The notes: a model not told the origin generated them from the sequence alone. A stretch of DNA of 64,000 nt from JBCBWG01 sp039039985 (GCA_039039985.1 JBCCOV010000002.1:19721-83720), one strand, 5' to 3'; shown: positions 26,915 to 35,882, numbered from the stretch's first letter. A program made the numbers and translations.

Positions 26915-27937
26915 ATGAGCACGTCTGTACGCCCGCTTGACGGCTGGCGCGATCAAGCAAAACGACAATCAGGGCGTACGCCGCATCTGCATGAGCAGGT
27001 TTTTTCGGCGCTCTCTTCAGACATCGTTGCCGGAAGACTGCAGGTCGGGGAGCGCCTGACTGAAGAGGCGATTGCCGCGCGTTTTGGCGTTAGCCGTGGG
27101 CCGGCACGCCGCGCTTTGCTCGCGCTTCAGGAGGCCCATCTCGTTAACCGAACGCCGGGACGCGGTTTGACCGTGACCAAGTCCAGTGCGGCCGCAGCTC
27201 TGTCTATCTCAACCACCGATGATTTCACGCTCGATAGCTCAGCAAGCTGGGAGGCGATCTACAGTGATGCGGCAGCCGTCATGATGGTTCACGCCGCTTA
27301 CGGAAACTGGCGTATCGTCGAAACCGAATTTGCCGAGCACTACGACGTTGGCCGCACGGTCGCGCGGGACGTTCTCGCGCGGCTTGAGCACTGCGGCATT
27401 CTTCGCAAGTCACATGGCGCACGCTGGGCGCTGCCGAAAATGACGCATGAGCGCACCGCAAATCTCTACGAGATGCGGCGCGCGCTTGAGCCCGTTGCGC
27501 TTCGACAGGCCGTGCGGCATGCCCCTCGCGCGCTTCTCATCGAAATGCATCAGGAGCTGGAAGACGCGATTGCGACGACCCCAGACCTGTTGCAGCCAGA
27601 GGAGTTCGACAGGCTTGAGAAGCGACTGCATATCGATTTCCTGGCCTACGCCGAGAACGAACTGTTGCGAGAAACGCTGGTCAGTTTTCGTTCCTTGCTT
27701 GTGACCAACACCAATCTCTATCTTGCGACACGTGAGCGTTTCGGACCCGACCCCTATCCCAAAGAGCATCTCGAGATTGTAGAGAGCCTTCTGGACGGAC
27801 GCGTGGATCGCGCCGCGAAGCAACTCGCAGCGCACATGGATACGTCGGTCGTGAGAATGACGAAGCGCCTCAGCTTCATGACAGATGCCATCGCCTTGGA
27901 ACCGCTCGGGTACTTTCGTCCGATCGCATGTGGTTAG
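26915..27937 (+). CDS. GntR/FCD-type regulator with two winged-helix domains
   Basis: 340 residues from the ATG at 26915 (an in-frame ATG at 26876 is possible). The first winged helix has LTEEAIAARFGVSRGPARRA and a GRGLTVT wing. A second helix-turn-helix follows near residues 125-170, with VETEFAEHYDVGRTVARDVL and GILRKSHGARW in the same pattern. The C-terminal half is an FCD-like helical ligand domain with a D-x3-Y/H pattern. FadR-type proteins normally carry only one winged helix. It sits just upstream of the SDR-TRAP operon and probably controls it through the palindrome at 28067. Confidence 0.85.
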   Translation: MSTSVRPLDGWRDQAKRQSGRTPHLHEQVFSALSSDIVAGRLQVGERLTEEAIAARFGVSRGPARRALLALQEAHLVNRTPGRGLTVTKSSAAAALSISTTDDFTLDSSASWEAIYSDAAAVMMVHAAYGNWRIVETEFAEHYDVGRTVARDVLARLEHCGILRKSHGARWALPKMTHERTANLYEMRRALEPVALRQAVRHAPRALLIEMHQELEDAIATTPDLLQPEEFDRLEKRLHIDFLAYAENELLRETLVSFRSLLVTNTNLYLATRERFGPDPYPKEHLEIVESLLDGRVDRAAKQLAAHMDTSVVRMTKRLSFMTDAIALEPLGYFRPIACG

Positions 27938-28066
27938 CGCACCGCCGCTGAGAAAGACGCGCACAAGCGTCAGTGCGGTAACACCTTTCCGTATCAACCA
28001 GACAGTTGCTTCGGCGTGCTGCCCCCGTCTTGCAGTCGCGGGAAAAGGCTGTATTGTGAGCAATAA

Positions 28067-28081
28067 TGTATTATGCATACA
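28067..28081. promoter_or_regulatory. candidate GntR operator upstream of the SDR-TRAP operon
   Basis: TGTAT-TATGC-ATACA is a perfect 5-bp dyad 35 bases before the SDR start, inside an AT-rich stretch unlike its GC-rich surroundings. A further ATACA half-site pattern follows (CATACAG). This is the shape of FadR-subfamily operators. It shares the ATGCATACA core with 6066-6077. Confidence 0.5.
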
Positions 28082-28116
28082 ACATACAGTTATGATGATA
28101 CCTTTGTTCCGAGGGG

Positions 28117-28872
28117 ATGATGCCGTCATCATCGACAGACAGGCTTGCCGGAAAGCGCGCGCTTGTGACGGGGGCCGGGCAGGGGATCGGGCGCGCCATT
28201 GCGCTGACCTTCGCCGGGGCAGGCGCGGAGGTTGTCGCGTCGAGCAGGCGGTTGGCGCCGGTCACGCAATACGCCGATGCTACGCCGCGCCTGTCAGCTC
28301 ACGCTCTTGATGTGGAGGACGCGGCACAGCTTGAAGCCGTACGCGACCTGGGTGATTTCGACATCCTCGTGAACTGCGCGGGCTGGGTCCACACCGGCAC
28401 GGTTCTCCAGTGCCCCGATGACGACTGGGCCCGCAGCTTCGCCATCAACGTCACCGGCCCCTTCCGTCTCATTCGGATGCTTCTGCCCGGCATGATCGCG
28501 CGCGGATCGGGCGCCATCGTCAATGTTGCGTCGGTTGCTTCAAGTATAACCGGCGTGGCGGAACGGGCCGCTTATGGCGCAAGCAAAGCGGCCCTGATCG
28601 GCCTGACCAAGTCTGTCGCACGCGACACCATACGCACGGGCGTTCGTTGCAACGCGCTGTGCCCCGGCACGATTTTGTCACCGTCTCTTGAAGGGCGGAT
28701 CGCCGCGACACCCAATCCGGAGGAGACGCGACGGATCTTCACTGAGCGTCAGCCCATGGGCAGGCTTGGTGACGTCGACGAGATCGCAGACGCGGCCCTC
28801 TATCTGGCGGGCGATCAAGCCGGCTTCATGAGTGGCCAGGTTCTCACGATCGACGGCGGACAGACGCTATGA
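28117..28872 (+). CDS. SDR family oxidoreductase
   Basis: 251 residues with TGAGQGIGRAIAL, NCAGW, NVASVASSITG, the catalytic YGASKAALIGL and IDGGQTL at the end. GAGGGG precedes the double ATG. First gene of a likely operon with the second TRAP transporter, so it should act on the imported compound, perhaps a hydroxy acid or polyol. The substrate is unknown. Confidence 0.9.
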   Translation: MMPSSSTDRLAGKRALVTGAGQGIGRAIALTFAGAGAEVVASSRRLAPVTQYADATPRLSAHALDVEDAAQLEAVRDLGDFDILVNCAGWVHTGTVLQCPDDDWARSFAINVTGPFRLIRMLLPGMIARGSGAIVNVASVASSITGVAERAAYGASKAALIGLTKSVARDTIRTGVRCNALCPGTILSPSLEGRIAATPNPEETRRIFTERQPMGRLGDVDEIADAALYLAGDQAGFMSGQVLTIDGGQTL

Positions 28873-29043
28873 CCGCCGCACCGCACACGCACGACGTGCC
28901 ACGGGTCGGACTGATGTCAGCATTTCAGTTGGAAGGAGGAACCTGATTGCCCCCAAGGCAAATGGGCCCGCCCAGCCGGCGGAGCTCGACTCGCCGATAC
29001 AAAAAAGAACGCGGCCAATCAAAAAACTAGGGAGAAAACCAGC

Positions 29044-30093
29044 ATGAAAATACTTGCTAATGTCGTTTCTGCCTCCGCCACGGTTATTGCGCTTTCGATT
29101 GCTGCAACGACGGCACATGCGCAGACCAAGATCAGAATGGCGACAAGCTGGGGCGGCGGCCCGCACCTTGAAGTTATGGCCAAGGGCTTTGCCAAACGCG
29201 TCAACGACCTGACGGGCGGGCAGGTACAAATCGAAGTGTTTCCGGGCGGAACGATTGGCAGCCCCTTGAAAGTAACAGAGACGGTTCAAAAGCGGATTGC
29301 CCAAGCCGGGCACCATTGGTCCGGCTATGACTATGGCCTGGATAAAACCGCTGTGCTGTTCGGTGGCTATGCCGGCTCAATGCCTTCAGAGCATTACATT
29401 CACTGGCTCTTTAAAGGCGGCGGCGTCGAGCTCTGGCGCGCTTGGCGGCTTGAGAAGTTCGGCCTGGTCGCCATGCCGTGCGGCAGCCATTCCGACGAGA
29501 TCCATATGGTCTCGCACAAGAAAGTTCAGAAGATCGAGGATCTCAAGGGCCTCAAACTCCGAACGTCGGGGGCCTGGGCCGAGATCGCAGGTTCGCTTGG
29601 ATCCTCGACCGTGGTGCTGCCGGGCGCAGAGGTCTACCCCGCGCTTGAGAAAAAGGTTGTAGACGCGATCGAGTGGGCCAACCCGGGCATCAATTATGCA
29701 GTCGGCTTCCACAAGGTCGCGCCGTATCTGATCATGCCTGGGGTGCATCAGGCGTCTTCCGCGCAGGAGTGCGTGTTCCACAAAGACGTCTGGGCTGGCT
29801 TCGACAAGAAAACGCAAGCCCTCATCGAAACCGCGGCCAAGCTCAACGTGCTTGATGTCTGGATGACCTTCAACAATGAAGACACGATCGCGCTCACCAA
29901 ACTGAAAGAAGAGGGCGCGACTTTCGTCACCGTCGATGACTCCTACATTGCGGCCGTGAAGGCAGCGACCAGAAAGTGGGAAGACAAGACCGCCGCTGAT
30001 GAAGGCGGCTGGTTTGAGAAGGTGCTGAAGTCGCAGCGCGCATTCGTCAAGCAATGGGAGACCGCTGGCGAGTATCGCTCGGAAATCAAGTGA
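29044..30093 (+). CDS. TRAP transporter substrate-binding protein (DctP family), second system
   Basis: 349 residues with a Sec signal peptide (hydrophobic residues about 8-24, cleavage near HAQ). AGGGAG lies upstream of the ATG. Family features are NDLTGGQVQIEVFPGG, GLKLRTSG with the ligand-binding Arg, EKKVVDAIEWANPGIN and a late FVKQWE helix. Unlike the first TRAP binding protein it is not twin-arginine exported. A perfect hairpin follows. Confidence 0.9.
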   Translation: MKILANVVSASATVIALSIAATTAHAQTKIRMATSWGGGPHLEVMAKGFAKRVNDLTGGQVQIEVFPGGTIGSPLKVTETVQKRIAQAGHHWSGYDYGLDKTAVLFGGYAGSMPSEHYIHWLFKGGGVELWRAWRLEKFGLVAMPCGSHSDEIHMVSHKKVQKIEDLKGLKLRTSGAWAEIAGSLGSSTVVLPGAEVYPALEKKVVDAIEWANPGINYAVGFHKVAPYLIMPGVHQASSAQECVFHKDVWAGFDKKTQALIETAAKLNVLDVWMTFNNEDTIALTKLKEEGATFVTVDDSYIAAVKAATRKWEDKTAADEGGWFEKVLKSQRAFVKQWETAGEYRSEIK

Positions 30094-30113
30094 TCTACTG
30101 AGCGTCAGCCGGG

Positions 30114-30137
30114 AAGAGCCGCCGTCATGCGGCTCTT
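30114..30137 (+). terminator. perfect 9-bp hairpin between dctP and dctQ, second TRAP system
   Basis: AAGAGCCGC, a 6-base loop and GCGGCTCTT form the stem, followed by TCACC. It starts about 20 bases after the DctP stop and 67 bases before DctQ. It resembles a weak terminator or mRNA 3' protector. Confidence 0.65.
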
Positions 30138-30203
30138 TCACCTGCAAAGTCCAATGTCACGCCATTCCAAGACGCAGTGCGCACAGGTCGCGTAGGGGGA
30201 TCG

Positions 30204-30743
30204 TTGCAACAGCTCATTCGATGGATCGAGACGGTAACCCGCGTTGGCGGATACGTTGCCGCCGTGCTGGTCATCGTGTTGATGGCCTTCATGGTCTACG
30301 AGGTCATCGTGCGGTACGCGTTCAACGCGCCGACGATGTGGTCCTACGACCTCAGCACCATGACACTGGGCGCAATCTTCACCCTCTCCATTGGCTATGT
30401 CGTCCTGACCGACGGTCATGTACGCGTGGACCTTCTGCATTCGCTGATCAGCCCGATGATGCGTCCCATTGTCGACTTCGTCGGTTACGCCTTCATCCTG
30501 TTGCCGATGACGATTTGGCTGACGTGGAACCTGTGGGACCATTTCCATGGGTCGTTTCTTTCGCTGGAACGCACCGGCACGTCCGCATGGAACCCGCTTG
30601 TCTGGCCGTTCCGTGCCGTCATGTTTGTTGGGGCGGCGATCTGGACGTTGCAGATCGTCGCGGAAGTTCTGAAAGCCGGGCTGAAGCTACTGGGCCGCGC
30701 AGACGAGAACGCCAACAGCGTTTCGGAGCCCGATATCCGATGA
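30204..30743 (+). CDS. TRAP transporter small permease (DctQ family), second system
   Basis: 179 residues if started at the TTG at 30204, which has AGGGGGA four bases upstream; a GTG at 30177 without a Shine-Dalgarno is the alternative. Four membrane helices, with VYEVIVRYAFNAPTMWSYDL and YVVLTDGHVRVDL as DctQ markers. The stop overlaps the DctM ATG. Confidence 0.88.
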   Translation: MQQLIRWIETVTRVGGYVAAVLVIVLMAFMVYEVIVRYAFNAPTMWSYDLSTMTLGAIFTLSIGYVVLTDGHVRVDLLHSLISPMMRPIVDFVGYAFILLPMTIWLTWNLWDHFHGSFLSLERTGTSAWNPLVWPFRAVMFVGAAIWTLQIVAEVLKAGLKLLGRADENANSVSEPDIR

Positions 30744-32044
30744 CCGCGTTATGGATGTTCCCAGTCCTCATTGCGGCCATCCTGACGGGATTTCCCGCGG
30801 CATTCGCAATGCTGGCAGTCGCCACTTTCTTCGGCCTTGATACCTTTGGCACACCGTTCATCTATCAGCTGATCCAGAAGCTTGAAGAGGTCGCGCTGGC
30901 CAATGTGCTCGCTGCGGTGCCGCTCTTCATTTTCATGGGTGCGTTGTTCGAGAAGTCAGGCATTGCGATGCGCCTGTTCGACGCCATCCGCTTGTGGACA
31001 CGGCGATTGCCGGGCGGGTTGGCGGTCGGCGCGGTCTTCATGTGCATCATATTTGCGGCCGCCAGCGGCGTGATCGGCGCTACGGAGTCCATTGTCGGGC
31101 TGCTGGCGATCCCGGCCATGTTGAAGTACCGCTACAACAAGGGGCTGATCTCCGGCACGATCTGCGCCGGTGGGTCGCTTGGCACAATCATCCCGCCATC
31201 GATCCCGGCCATCGTCATCGGACCGGTCGCGAATACATCCGTCGGCGACATCTTTGTCGGCATGATGATTCCGGGGCTGATGCTGGCTCTGTTCTACATG
31301 ATCTATATCGTGGTGCGCTGCAGCCTGCGCCCGGAAGACGGCCCGGTCGGCGGCGACGATGAGGATGATTTGCCGCTCGGTCGCAAGCTGGTGCTGACCG
31401 CCACTGTTCTTGTCCCGCCGCTCTTTGTGGTCATTGCGGTGTTGGGCTCGATCATGACCGGGGTTGCCACACCGACTGAGGCGGCGGCAATGGGCGCAGC
31501 GGGCACATTGCTGCTGACCTTGGCCTATGGACGGCTCACATTCGCGGCGATCTGGGACGCATTGAAACGTACAGTGCAGGTGTCGACGATGATCCTGATG
31601 ATCATCGTGGCCGGCTCAACTTTTGCCGCCGTGTTCGCAGCTGGCGGCGGCATGTCCGCGATCACCGAGCTTCTCTCAACGGCTCAAGTTGGCCCCTGGA
31701 TGACCATTGCGCTGATCCTGTCGATCGCGTTTCTCGCCGGGTTCATGCTCGACCCCTTGGTGATCATTTTGATCATTGTGCCGATCGCCGCGCCTGTCGT
31801 GAAGTCGCTCGGCTTCGACATCACGTGGTTCTGCGTCGTGTTCCTGGTCGTCCTTCAAACGGCTTATCTGACACCGCCCATGGCACCCGCTATCTTTTAC
31901 CTCAGGGGCATTGCACCGCCCGAGGTGCGTCTGTCGGACATGTATCGCGGCATCGCACCGTTCCTGGTCATTCAGTTTCTGGTCCTGGCAATCGTCGTGG
32001 CCTTTCCACAGACCGTACTGTGGCTCCCCGAGGTGTTCCGGTAG
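30740..32044 (+). CDS. TRAP transporter large permease (DctM family), second system
   Basis: 434 residues from the ATG at 30740, which overlaps the DctQ stop (ATGA); the longer open frame upstream is only a shadow of DctQ. About twelve helices. DctM markers are AVPLFIFMGALFEKSG, GGSLGTIIPPSIPAIVIG, TPTEAAAMGAAGTLL and LTPPMAPAIFYLRGI. It completes the second TRAP importer. Confidence 0.93.
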   Translation: MTALWMFPVLIAAILTGFPAAFAMLAVATFFGLDTFGTPFIYQLIQKLEEVALANVLAAVPLFIFMGALFEKSGIAMRLFDAIRLWTRRLPGGLAVGAVFMCIIFAAASGVIGATESIVGLLAIPAMLKYRYNKGLISGTICAGGSLGTIIPPSIPAIVIGPVANTSVGDIFVGMMIPGLMLALFYMIYIVVRCSLRPEDGPVGGDDEDDLPLGRKLVLTATVLVPPLFVVIAVLGSIMTGVATPTEAAAMGAAGTLLLTLAYGRLTFAAIWDALKRTVQVSTMILMIIVAGSTFAAVFAAGGGMSAITELLSTAQVGPWMTIALILSIAFLAGFMLDPLVIILIIVPIAAPVVKSLGFDITWFCVVFLVVLQTAYLTPPMAPAIFYLRGIAPPEVRLSDMYRGIAPFLVIQFLVLAIVVAFPQTVLWLPEVFR

Positions 32045-32243
32045 CGCACGTTGCGCGTGTCTGGGGCGCCTGAACCTGCACATGCTTCAAGCAAACAGAC
32101 CTGCTGCACCGTTTGCTATCGCTTGACATAATCGGCGACGGTTCGGTTGATGGCTGCAGCTCGCTGGAGCCCCCGCACCCGACTTCTAGCTGGCAACACC
32201 ATGCCGACACCAAACCGCACGTAAACCGACAGCCGTCTGACGC

Positions 32244-33587
32244 ATGAGTACAGCCTCCACAGCATCTCCGAACAGGCCAGCGCGCGGACCGCTCGGCCTT
32301 CGCGAAAGCTATGGCTTCTTCATGCCGCTGGTGCTGATGGTGGAGCTCAACATGATCTCCAAATCCGCCATCCACGCCTTTCTCGCTCGCACTGAAACAC
32401 CGAACGTGACACTCGCGGGCTTCAATGCCGCGTTCACCTTCTACTTCGCGATTTCGAGCGCAACCGAAGTCACCGCGTCCCTGTGTCTGTCGTATCTGAA
32501 ATCGCGCGCAGACGTGCTGCGTCTGCTTGGCTTTATGGCGGGGCTCTTGTGTCTACCTGTCGCTTTGGCATTGGCGATCAGTTTCACGGATCTCGGCGCG
32601 GGTTTGTTCGGCGGCTGGTTCGGGCTCAGCCCGGCCGCTCAGGCCGAAGCACGGCAGTCCGTTGCGCTGTTCGTGCTCAGTGTCCCCGCATTGATTTTGC
32701 GAGGCATGGCGTTCGCGCTTCTGATGATGGCACGTAATACCTTGATCATCACGATGAGCACGTTCGTTCGATTGTCATCGCTCGCGATATCGCTGGCCGT
32801 TCTGCCGTTATGGCTGAATGGCGCGGCAATTGGTGCGGGCGCACTGGTGCTTTGCATGGCAGCCGAATCTGTATTCGCGTGGTGCTTTGCCTGGCGCGCA
32901 CTCATGCAGCTCCCGGCCGCGCGCGAACTCCAGGATACGATCGCAGGCTACTGGCGATTTTCCTGGCCGCTTATCATCAACGGCTCTGCGGAATTCGGCG
33001 TCATCTTTGTGATCAGTTTGTTTCTGGGCCGCCTGTCGCAAGCTGACCTGGCCATCGCCGCATTCGGTGTGGTGCATGGCTTGATTTCGCTGCTCATGGC
33101 GCCGATGCGCAACCTCACGCAAACCGCACAGACGCTGGTCACGCGCCGCGAGGATGTGCGCGTGATGCTGGTATTCACGGCACAGTTGATTTGTCTCTTC
33201 ACCGTGCTGGCGCTCGTCTTGTTCCAAACGCCGCTGCGTGACTGGGTCCTTACCGACATCATGGGACTGAGCGAGGAATTGTCGGTCTATTGCGCGCCTG
33301 CACTGGCGCTGTCATTCGCCATGGCCGCGTTCTGGGGCTGCGCGGCACTTTTCCGTGGCTTGCTGGCAAAAGCCCGCACGACAAGATCACTCGCAACCAG
33401 CGGCATCCTGCGTATCGCCACCGTAGCAGCGACGGGGACAATTGTGCTCGCCTGGCCCGACGTGAACGGCCCACTGATCGGCATTGCCGCCTGGATCTTG
33501 TCCTACGCGGTTGAATGTTCGATCAGCAGCTACCGGCTGCAGCGGCTCGGATGGTATTCAGACGCAGCCGATGCCCAACCAACTTGA
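32244..33587 (+). CDS. MOP/ANKH-like multi-spanning membrane protein
   Basis: 447 residues with about twelve hydrophobic helices in two similar halves. The overall pattern, including an early FFMPLVLMVELNMISKS and a second-half GRLSQADLAIAAFGVVHG, resembles MATE/MOP-type exporters and, more specifically but weakly, bacterial homologues of the progressive ankylosis (ANKH) family. It stands alone with about 200 bases upstream and the repeat field immediately downstream. Transported substrate unknown. Confidence 0.65.
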   Translation: MSTASTASPNRPARGPLGLRESYGFFMPLVLMVELNMISKSAIHAFLARTETPNVTLAGFNAAFTFYFAISSATEVTASLCLSYLKSRADVLRLLGFMAGLLCLPVALALAISFTDLGAGLFGGWFGLSPAAQAEARQSVALFVLSVPALILRGMAFALLMMARNTLIITMSTFVRLSSLAISLAVLPLWLNGAAIGAGALVLCMAAESVFAWCFAWRALMQLPAARELQDTIAGYWRFSWPLIINGSAEFGVIFVISLFLGRLSQADLAIAAFGVVHGLISLLMAPMRNLTQTAQTLVTRREDVRVMLVFTAQLICLFTVLALVLFQTPLRDWVLTDIMGLSEELSVYCAPALALSFAMAAFWGCAALFRGLLAKARTTRSLATSGILRIATVAATGTIVLAWPDVNGPLIGIAAWILSYAVECSISSYRLQRLGWYSDAADAQPT

Positions 33588-33870
33588 TTGCGCTGTTCGC
33601 AAGTCTTTGACGTGCGCTACCGCTCGCGACAAGCGCTCGCTACTTGAGCGCGTTTTAGTTTGCGCTGTTCGCACGCTCGCAGGCTCGCGGCTCGAGCGCT
33701 GGCCATCCTGGTAGGACGAGCCCAGGCCGTGAGCGATAAACAACAAACGCGGGTTAGCCGTCGGGCACCCCAGGCCGCGAATGCGGCCCGGCGCGTTGCG
33801 CCGCCCCCGCGGAGGGCCCGGCCACCAGGCCGGAACAGCCCGTGAGCGAAAACAACAAGCGTGAGCGGGA
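33588..33870 (+). repeat. modular GC-rich intergenic repeat, copy B
   Basis: Begins directly after the upstream stop codon. Order: a short A1 fragment (about 33591), A2 (about 33613-33652), a full A1 (about 33662-33699), a linker containing CATCCTGGTAGGACGAGCCC, then A3 (33756-33867). A3 is bounded on both sides by GTGAGCGATAAACAACAA-like sequences (33730 and 33843). The A3 hairpins GGCCGC-GAAT-GCGGCC and CGGCGC-GTT-GCGCCG are intact. Arg/Ala-rich open frames across it come from its base composition and are not called as genes. Confidence 0.85.
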
Positions 33871-33898
33871 GTCAATCTCTCACCACTTTAAAGGGTCA

Positions 33899-33919
33899 CC
33901 CCGGGCCTTGTGCCCGGGG
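33899..33919. repeat. CCGGG palindromic intergenic repeat
   Basis: CCCCGGGC, a 5-base loop and GCCCGGGG form a perfect 8-bp stem inside a GTCACCCCGGGCCTTGTGCC context. This matches the style of abundant extragenic palindromes in alphaproteobacterial genomes. A related one follows at 34009. Confidence 0.65.
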
Positions 33920-34008
33920 CCCACGTCTCAGCGAACTCGAACGGTCAAGAGGCCCGACGACGGCACAGTCCACATGTCCAGCTAACATCCGAGCCCGCTG
34001 AACCCTGG

Positions 34009-34031
34009 ATCCCGGTGACAAGCACCGGGAT
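34009..34031. repeat. second CCGGG palindromic intergenic repeat
   Basis: ATCCCGGTG, ACAAG and CACCGGGAT form a perfect 9-bp stem, flanked by CCTGG before and GACG after. This is the alphaproteobacterial repeat type usually read as TGGATCCCGG through GGGATGACG. Confidence 0.7.
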
Positions 34032-34056
34032 GACGCCTGTGAGTATGGCCGATGAT

Positions 34057-34156
34057 CTGGCACCCCAGGCCGCGAACGCGGCCCGGCGCGTTGCGCCGCC
34101 CTCGCGGAGGGCCCGGCCGAAGGTCGGAACAGCCCGTGAGCGATAAACAACAAGCG
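34057..34156 (+). repeat. modular GC-rich intergenic repeat, second A3 copy of field B
   Basis: An A3 module alone, without A1 or A2. It differs from the first A3 by a few bases: the first loop reads GAAC instead of GAAT, and a CTCGCGG replaces CCCGCGG. It ends in GTGAGCGATAAACAACAAGC. It shows that A3 can exist as an independent unit. Confidence 0.8.
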
Positions 34157-34634
34157 CCACCCCACGATTACGTGATGAAATGCATGCGATAAAATGCTCG
34201 GCCCGAGCCGATAATGACCACAATCAGCTGCGACGAAGCGATAGGCTGTATGCATAGCGTGCCATCAAAGCGCGGTCCCATCGCTGACCTCTGACGCCGC
34301 GCGCCGTACCACCGCAATCGAGCCCAATTCTGATGGATAACACGGGCCCTGCACGGACGTGGGACTGGTCCGTTGCGCCGGTACGAACGCGGATCGGAAA
34401 CGGTAAACGCGAATCGGTGTTTCGTTAACATTTTACGATTAGATTCAGCAAGTTATGCGACCGGAATTGATAACACCGCACGCGCGCAGCACGTCGAATT
34501 CGGCAAAATTGACCCATTGCGGAAGATGCCGGCCGGCGGCATGATCGAGCCGCCAATATCAAAGCCTATTTTGCAGGCGCCCCTTAGGCTTTGGGAGCGA
34601 TGATTGCACAGGCGCCGTTCGAATTGGACCGGGT
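34157..34634. other. long intergenic region upstream of the SPFH gene, with an inverted repeat
   Basis: No supported gene. An AT-richer stretch lies at about 34420-34460 (GTTAACATTTTACGATTAG). AAAGCCTA (34561-34568) and TAGGCTTT (34585-34592) form a perfect 8-bp inverted repeat just ahead of the SPFH gene. It probably contains the promoter of the SPFH-NfeD unit. Confidence 0.45.
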
Positions 34635-35561
34635 ATGCCTCGCAGTCTCGCAGAGTTTATGAGCAGCATGGACCTCACCGCCGTCGTTGTCTTGCTGGTC
34701 TTAGCGATCTCCGTCATCGTGATCATTGTTGGCCTCAGGATCGTGCCCCAATCACAGGTCTACGTTGTCGAGCGCTTTGGAAAGTTCGAGAAGATACTTC
34801 ATCCGGGCCTCAACGTCATAATCCCGGGGCTGCAATACGTCGCACACAAAGTTTCAGTGCTTGAGCGGCAAATGCCGAGCTCCAACATATCTGTCATAAC
34901 TGGTGACAACGTTCAAGTCGGATTGAACATTTCGGTCTTCTACCGGATCGTCAAGGCGGAGTTGGCGATCTACCGGATTGCGGACGTGGACGGCGCCGTA
35001 GCAACGACCACCGCAGCAATCATCCGCGCGGCTTGTGGTGAACTCGACTTCGACGATGTGCAATCGAAGCGCGAGTTTCTGAATAACAAGATCAAAGTCG
35101 AACTTGCGGAGGCCACCAAGATTTGGGGCATCGAGATCACGCGAACCGAAGTTCTCGATGTCATCGTTGATGAGGCCATCAGCTCGCAAATGCAGCAGCA
35201 GATGGCAGCCGAACGCGAGAAACGCGCAACCGTCCTCAAGGCGGAGGCGGAGCAGGAAGCGATACAGCGCCTTGCCGATGCCGAACTCTACAAGGCCGAG
35301 AAGGAAGCCCACGCTCGCCGACTGCGTGCCGACGCTGAGGCTTATGCGACGCGGACGTTGGCTGAAGCCATCGCGTCGAACGGCCAATCCGCATTGGACT
35401 TCGAAATTATGAGGCGCAAGGTGGAAGCCGTGGAAACACTTGGGGCATCCGGAAACTCGAAAGTCCTCGTGCTGCCAAGCGACGTGACAGGCGTGCTCGG
35501 CGGCCTTGAGACCTTGACGGAACTTGCGACGCGTCGCCGGAATGCCGATGATAGCGCATGA
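34635..35561 (+). CDS. SPFH/band 7 membrane protein (stomatin/slipin-like)
   Basis: 308 residues. One N-terminal membrane helix (about residues 13-36) is followed by the band 7 domain beginning VPQSQVYVVERFGKFEKILHPG; a long charged helical region rich in Ala, Glu and Lys (QQQMAAEREKRATVLKAEAE) is the usual stomatin coiled coil. An ATG at 34659 is an alternative start. With the NfeD-like gene next door it forms the common SPFH-NfeD pair, thought to organise membrane microdomains and protease access. Confidence 0.92.
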   Translation: MPRSLAEFMSSMDLTAVVVLLVLAISVIVIIVGLRIVPQSQVYVVERFGKFEKILHPGLNVIIPGLQYVAHKVSVLERQMPSSNISVITGDNVQVGLNISVFYRIVKAELAIYRIADVDGAVATTTAAIIRAACGELDFDDVQSKREFLNNKIKVELAEATKIWGIEITRTEVLDVIVDEAISSQMQQQMAAEREKRATVLKAEAEQEAIQRLADAELYKAEKEAHARRLRADAEAYATRTLAEAIASNGQSALDFEIMRRKVEAVETLGASGNSKVLVLPSDVTGVLGGLETLTELATRRRNADDSA

Positions 35562-35594
35562 CTGTGTGCTGAAAGTAAGCCCGGGAGGTATCTC

Positions 35595-35882
35595 GTGCTG
35601 GAACTGAACGAATGGTTGGCCGCCTGGCAGGTCTGGGCCATTGCAGGACTGGCGCTCATCATTGTGGACGTCATGCTCGACGGTAGCGGCTATGTGCTCT
35701 CTCTCGGGGTCGCGTGCTTTTCCATGAGCGCACTGGCGTTGATTGCTTACCTGACCGGCACAAATTTGATACCGGATTGGAAGATCGCCGCGCTCGAATT
35801 TGCAGGCTTTGCATTTCTGTCTATTTTCATCATCCGTCGGCTACGCCCCAGAAATAAGGACGGAGACGTCAACCAATACTAA
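35595..35882 (+). CDS. NfeD-like membrane protein
   Basis: 95 residues from a GTG with GGGAGG five bases upstream. Three hydrophobic segments with an ALIIVDVMLDGSGYVLSLG loop typical of short NfeD proteins. The soluble OB-fold domain of longer NfeD proteins is absent. It lies 33 bases after the SPFH gene and is probably its partner. Confidence 0.8.
   Translation: MLELNEWLAAWQVWAIAGLALIIVDVMLDGSGYVLSLGVACFSMSALALIAYLTGTNLIPDWKIAALEFAGFAFLSIFIIRRLRPRNKDGDVNQY

Noticed and set aside
33558..34255. Arg/Ala/Pro-rich open frames on both strands across repeat field B, and similar ones at 50236-50632
   Set aside because: They arise from the GC-rich modular repeats, lie in several frames at once and lack ribosome-binding sites; the repeats explain them.
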